DNA from: Pseudoxanthomonas sp. CF385
GTDB taxonomy: Bacteria; Pseudomonadota; Gammaproteobacteria; Xanthomonadales; Xanthomonadaceae
DNA: 64,000 nt
Assembly (NCBI RefSeq): GCF_900104255.1
Contig: NZ_FNKZ01000001.1
Location: 124,001 to 188,000 of the forward strand
Reading direction: 5' to 3'
Below, one piece after another: positions 60,431 to 64,000 of the stretch. How positions within the stretch are numbered: the first letter of the stretch is position 1; each line of letters opens with the position of its first letter. The notes beneath the pieces are model-generated. The model ran no database searches, was not told where the DNA came from, and saw only the letters and a program-made list of their open reading frames with translations. Position numbers and translations under genes: made by a program.

Positions 60431-61395
60431 GCCGCCTTCTCCTTGGCGCCATCGCCATTGCCGGTCATGCGCACGAACAGCTCCTCGAGGCGGTTGCTCT
60501 TGGTGCGCATCGAGCGCACGCGGATGCCGGCGTCGTTGAGCGCGGCGAACACGCGGTTGAGGTCCATCGCCCGCGGCATGTCCAGGTCCAGCGTATGCGC
60601 ATCGGTGGCGACCAGCGTGGTGCCCTCGATCACCGGCAGCTGCGCCGGCAGGTCGCCATCGATGTCGAACAGGAAGCCTTCCACGTCCAGCTTGGCCAGC
60701 AGCGCGCGCATCGGGCCCTGCTCCACAATCACGCCGTGGTCGATGATGGCGAGGTTGCGGCAGAGGCTCTCGGCCTCCTCCAGGTAATGCGTGGTGAGGA
60801 TGATCGTGGTGCCGGCGGCGTTGATCTCCTTCAGCGTCTTCCACATGCCGCGGCGGATCTCGATGTCCACGCCGGCGGTGGGTTCGTCCAGGATCAGCAG
60901 CTTCGGCCGGGTCATCATCGCGCGGGCGATCATCAGCCGGCGCTTCATGCCGCCTGACAGCGTGCGGCTCATGACATGGGCCTTCTCCCACAGCTGCGCG
61001 CGCTTGAGCTCCTCTTCGGCCCGCACCAGCGCTTCGGCGCGCGGGATGCCGTAGAAGCCCGCGTAGTTCACGCAGATGTCGAGGGGCTTCTCGAACATGT
61101 TGAAGTTGATTTCCTGCGGCACCAGGCCGAGCAGGCGCATCGCCCCGTCGCGGTCGCGGTCGATATCGACGCCGAACACGCCGACCTGGCCGCTGCTCTT
61201 GTTGACCAGCGAGCTGACGATGCCGATGAGGGTGGACTTGCCTGCGCCGTTGGGGCCGAGCAGGGCGAAGAAGTCGCCGGGTTCGACCTGCAGCGACACG
61301 CCCTTGAGGGCCTGCACGCCGGTGTCGTAGACCTTGCGCAGGTCGGCGATGGCCAGCGCGGGAGCAGCGGCGGAAGCCGCGGAAGGAGACGCCAT
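60427..61395 (-). CDS. ABC transporter ATP-binding protein
   Basis: A 322-residue ATPase. Walker A is LLGPNGAGKSTLIG (about 50), the signature LSGGMKRRLMIARAM (about 155), Walker B KLLILDEPTAGVDIE and the switch His in LTTHYLEEAE. A C-terminal ~80-residue extension is of the YadG type. The ATG at 61395 (MASPSAASAAAP) is preferred to the upstream frame, which runs into the divergent gene's promoter. Coupled to the permease by ATGA. Confidence 0.94.
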   Translation of the reverse strand: MASPSAASAAAPALAIADLRKVYDTGVQALKGVSLQVEPGDFFALLGPNGAGKSTLIGIVSSLVNKSSGQVGVFGVDIDRDRDGAMRLLGLVPQEINFNMFEKPLDICVNYAGFYGIPRAEALVRAEEELKRAQLWEKAHVMSRTLSGGMKRRLMIARAMMTRPKLLILDEPTAGVDIEIRRGMWKTLKEINAAGTTIILTTHYLEEAESLCRNLAIIDHGVIVEQGPMRALLAKLDVEGFLFDIDGDLPAQLPVIEGTTLVATDAHTLDLDMPRAMDLNRVFAALNDAGIRVRSMRTKSNRLEELFVRMTGNGDGAKEKAA

Positions 61396-61495
61396 GGGAG
61401 CCTTGCGATGCGCCGCGAGGGCGCGGTGGGAGGGCGAACGCTTATTATAGGCGTCCCGCCGGGTCTGCCCCGGGCCACACAGTGTTCCAGCCGCC

Positions 61496-62263
61496 TTGGC
61501 GATCGCGCCCGCTCGTTCCAGAACGTTCCCGTTGAAGCTCGTCGGCCGGCGCATGCTGGCGCCCAGCGTGGGCCACTACAGCTTCGTCCGCGACGATGGA
61601 CAGCCGCTGGACTTCATACCCGGCCAGTTCATCCAGGTGCATTTCACCTACGCCGATGGCACGGAAACCAAGCGCAGTTATTCGCTGGCGACCATCCACG
61701 ACCATGCGATGGGCCCGGGCGAAGCGGTCGAGATCGCGGTCAGCTACGTGCCCGGGGGCGCGGCGACCGCGTTGTTCGAGGGCCTGCCGGAAGGTGGCCA
61801 CGTCGACGCCAGCGGTCCGTTCGGCCGCTTCTGCCTGATGCCGGGCGATCGCAATGCGCGCTATCTGCTGATCGCCACCGGCACCGGCGTCACGCCCTAC
61901 CGCTCGATGCTGCCGCAGCTGGAAGCGCTGATGGCCGAACGTGGCGTGGACGTCGTGCTGCTGCAGGGCGCACGCACGCCGGCCGAACTCCTGTACGGCG
62001 ACGAGTTCCGTGCCTTCGCCGACGCCCATCCCGGCTTCCGTTTCGTACCGTGTTTCTCCCGCGAACTGCCCGCCGACCCGCATCCCGATGTGCGCCAGGG
62101 CTATGTGCAACAGTTCCTGCCCGAGTTCGCGCCGGACCCCGCGCGCGACATCGCTTACCTCTGCGGCAACCCCAACATGGTGGACGCCTGCTTCGAGGCA
62201 CTGAAGGAACACGGCCTGCCGATCCCGCAGATCCGGCGCGAGAAGTACGTCAGCAGCAAATGA
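61496..62263 (+). CDS. ferredoxin--NADP reductase
   Basis: A 255-residue flavoprotein of the bacterial ferredoxin-NADP+ reductase family (subclass without N-terminal extension). The FAD motif is KRSYSLATIHDHA (about 59-71); the NADP motif ATGTGVTPYRSMLPQ is near 125; YLCGNPNMVDACF lies near the C-terminus. The only start in a suitable place is TTG at 61496 and it has a poor ribosome site, so the N-terminus is uncertain by a few residues. It could supply reduced ferredoxin or regenerate NADPH. It diverges from the ABC transporter operon. Confidence 0.88.
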   Translation: MAIAPARSRTFPLKLVGRRMLAPSVGHYSFVRDDGQPLDFIPGQFIQVHFTYADGTETKRSYSLATIHDHAMGPGEAVEIAVSYVPGGAATALFEGLPEGGHVDASGPFGRFCLMPGDRNARYLLIATGTGVTPYRSMLPQLEALMAERGVDVVLLQGARTPAELLYGDEFRAFADAHPGFRFVPCFSRELPADPHPDVRQGYVQQFLPEFAPDPARDIAYLCGNPNMVDACFEALKEHGLPIPQIRREKYVSSK

Positions 62264-62368
62264 TCGATCGCGTGCCGGGGCACCGGCGCGCTGTCCCGTT
62301 CCTTTGGTCACATCCGGCCTGCCACATCGTCATGGCATGCTGGAACCAGCCTACAACGGGACAGATAC

Positions 62369-63877
62369 ATGGAATTCCAGTTTCGTCGAACACTCGCGCC
62401 GGCCCTGGGCGCCCTGATGCTGGCCGGCTGCAACGGCGCGGCCCCGGGCCCCGACCAGCAGGCCGTCCGCCACTACGGCGACCTCGCCTTCACGCCCTGC
62501 ACGCTGACCGCGCCCTACCTGACCACGACGGTGGAAGCGCAATGCGCGACCTACGACGTGGCAGAGGATCCGGCCAAGCCGGCGGGACGCAAGGTCGCGC
62601 TCAACATCGCGTGGCTGCCCGCCACCAACGAGGGCGCCGCCACCGAGGATCCGGTGTTCTTCCTCGCCGGCGGCCCCGGCCAGTCGGCGGTGCAGGTCTG
62701 GCCCGCCATCGACGGCGCGTTCCGCGAGGTGCGCAAGTCGCGGCATATCGTGCTGGTGGACCAGCGCGGCACCGGCAAGTCGAACCCGCTGTCCTGCAAG
62801 GACGACGAAGGACGCAACGCCTACGGCGACGCCGAGGACATGAGCGAGGCCTCCTCGGTCGAGTTCGCCCGTGCGTGCGCCGCGTCGCTGCAGGCCGATC
62901 CACGCTTCTACACCACCACCGACGCCGTGCGCGACCTGGACAGCGTGCGCAAGGCGCTCGGCGCGGCGAAGATCAACCTGGTCGGCGGGTCGTACGGCAC
63001 GCGGGTGGCCCAGCAGTATGCGATGCACCATCCGGACAGCACGCGCAGCGTGGTCATCGACGGGGTGGTGCCGAACGAACTCGTGCTCGGCAGCGAACAC
63101 GCCCGCAACCTCGACGCGGCGCTGGCGCTGCAGTTCCAGCGCTGCCAGGCGGACGCGACGTGCAAGGGACGTTTCGGCGACGACCTGCGCGGCCAGTTGC
63201 GTGCGCTGATGACGCGCCTGGCGGCCACGCCGGTGAGCACCGAGTACCGAGATCCCTCGACCGGCGAGTTGGTCACCGGCGAGGTGACCGCAGGCACGGT
63301 CGCCGGCATCACCCGCATGTACTCCTACTACCCGCAGGGCGCGGCCCTGCTGCCGCTGGTGTTGAACGAAGCCCAGCAGGGTCGGTACGGCTCGCTGATG
63401 TCGCTGGCCAAGCTGCTGGAAACGCAGGTCGGCGACCAGTTCATGCATGGCATGCAGCTTTCGGTGATCTGCGCGGAGGATGCCGATCTGCTAAAGAAGG
63501 ATCCGGCCGACGGGGACACGGTCCTGGGCAGTGCGCTGGGCGACACCCTGAAGGCGCAGTGCGGCGCCTGGCCGACCGGCACGCGGCCGGCGGACTTCCA
63601 CACCGCATGGACCTCGGACATCCCGACGCTGGTGGCCTCGGGCGAAATGGATCCGGTGACGCCGCCGCGCTACGGCGAACAGGTGCTGCGCACGCTGTCG
63701 AACGGCCGCCACCTGGTGCTGAAGGGCCAGGGCCACGGCACGTTCGCCGTGGGCTGCATGCCCAAGCTGCTGGGCCGCTTCCTGGAGACGGCCGACGCCA
63801 AGGGCCTGGATGCGACATGCCTGGACAGCCTCGACTACGTGCCGCCCTTCACCCGCTTCAACGGCTGGGAGCCGTGA
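62369..63877 (+). CDS. tripeptidyl-peptidase-like alpha/beta hydrolase, lipoprotein
   Basis: A 502-residue alpha/beta hydrolase of the S33/TAP-like peptidase group. The signal ends in a lipobox (LMLAGC, Cys about 22). The oxyanion-hole segment FFLAGGPGQSAVQVWP is near residue 95, the nucleophile Ser in VGGSYGTRVAQQYA near 211, the acid in ASGEMDPVTPP near 428, and the His in GQGHGTFAVGC near 455. Such enzymes clip short peptides from N-termini outside the cytoplasm. Confidence 0.92.
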   Translation: MEFQFRRTLAPALGALMLAGCNGAAPGPDQQAVRHYGDLAFTPCTLTAPYLTTTVEAQCATYDVAEDPAKPAGRKVALNIAWLPATNEGAATEDPVFFLAGGPGQSAVQVWPAIDGAFREVRKSRHIVLVDQRGTGKSNPLSCKDDEGRNAYGDAEDMSEASSVEFARACAASLQADPRFYTTTDAVRDLDSVRKALGAAKINLVGGSYGTRVAQQYAMHHPDSTRSVVIDGVVPNELVLGSEHARNLDAALALQFQRCQADATCKGRFGDDLRGQLRALMTRLAATPVSTEYRDPSTGELVTGEVTAGTVAGITRMYSYYPQGAALLPLVLNEAQQGRYGSLMSLAKLLETQVGDQFMHGMQLSVICAEDADLLKKDPADGDTVLGSALGDTLKAQCGAWPTGTRPADFHTAWTSDIPTLVASGEMDPVTPPRYGEQVLRTLSNGRHLVLKGQGHGTFAVGCMPKLLGRFLETADAKGLDATCLDSLDYVPPFTRFNGWEP

Positions 63878-63920
63878 GCCGCGCCGCGCGCGCCCGCCCA
63901 TTCTTCATGGACATGACCTC

Positions 63921-64000
63921 ATGATCATCGCCAACGATCTCCACAAGACCTTCAAGACGAAGACCGGCACCGTCACCGCCGTGGACGGCGTCAGCTTCAC
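63921..64000 (+). CDS. ABC transporter ATP-binding protein (start only)
   Basis: The first 26 codons before the window ends. MIIANDLHKTFKTKTG followed by VTAVDGVSF matches the N-terminal strand and lead-in of ABC ATPases of the NatA/ABC-2 type, just before where Walker A should lie. It begins 43 bases after the hydrolase stop on the same strand. Confidence 0.75.
   Translation, partial: MIIANDLHKTFKTKTGTVTAVDGVSF

Overview
The window is about 64 kb of uniformly GC-rich DNA (roughly 68-70 % by eye), packed with genes, many of them joined by ATGA/GTGA/TGATG start-stop overlaps. The gene content suggests a gammaproteobacterium of the Xanthomonadaceae/Lysobacteraceae, perhaps Pseudoxanthomonas, Lysobacter or Luteimonas. 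Supporting points are a monomeric isocitrate dehydrogenase near aceK, a fused indolepyruvate ferredoxin oxidoreductase, paired exported TldD proteins followed by a MoxR/DUF58 operon, and GTAG-headed REP elements like those of Stenotrophomonas. The genus is an inference. I see no rRNA, tRNA, CRISPR array, insertion sequence, integrase or prophage gene. No gene-free stretch exceeds 300 bases.

Layout. 1-9947: a gamma-glutamyltransferase cut by the window edge, a secreted TPR-like protein, the 1235-residue indolepyruvate oxidoreductase, then an unusual group made of a QueC-like PP-loop protein, a haem-oxygenase-fold iron protein and a VOC protein, followed by a DUF938 methyltransferase and a NYN/LOTUS protein. 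10072-22776: a 12.7-kb block all on the + strand, with two Tat-exported TldD paralogues, a TldE partner, a DUF4159 protein, then MoxR, DUF58, BatA-like, DUF4175-like and one more membrane protein. 22835-29351: an I78-type inhibitor lipoprotein, a strong terminator, and gltB-gltD (ammonia assimilation). 29425-39313: alcohol dehydrogenase, a two-domain methylglyoxal synthase, BenE transporter, PepSY protein, MFS exporter, mutarotase, lytic transglycosylase, chagasin-like inhibitor, queF, a LysM protein and a lipoprotein. 39554-47665: a carbon-flux group with monomeric icd, a LysR regulator, aceK (isocitrate dehydrogenase kinase/phosphatase) and a Pat-type acetyltransferase, which together point to control of the isocitrate and acetyl-CoA nodes. 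47681-64000: oxidoreductase, exported methyltransferase, rluE, hrpB, tatD, a vanadium-haloperoxidase-like protein lacking one key histidine, a CadC-like regulator, an ABC-2 exporter with panE, a ferredoxin-NADP reductase, a tripeptidyl-peptidase-like hydrolase, and the start of another ABC transporter.

Repeats. Five REP loci occur, each an inverted pair (REPIN-like), in two sequence families. Three of them touch coding sequence: the gltD and mutarotase stop codons lie in the GTAG head of a repeat, and the last residues of the methylglyoxal synthase are read through a repeat.

The most promising lead for something undescribed is the QueC-like/HDO/VOC group (6307-8508). The exported TldD/TldE plus MoxR operon (10072-22776) is next.
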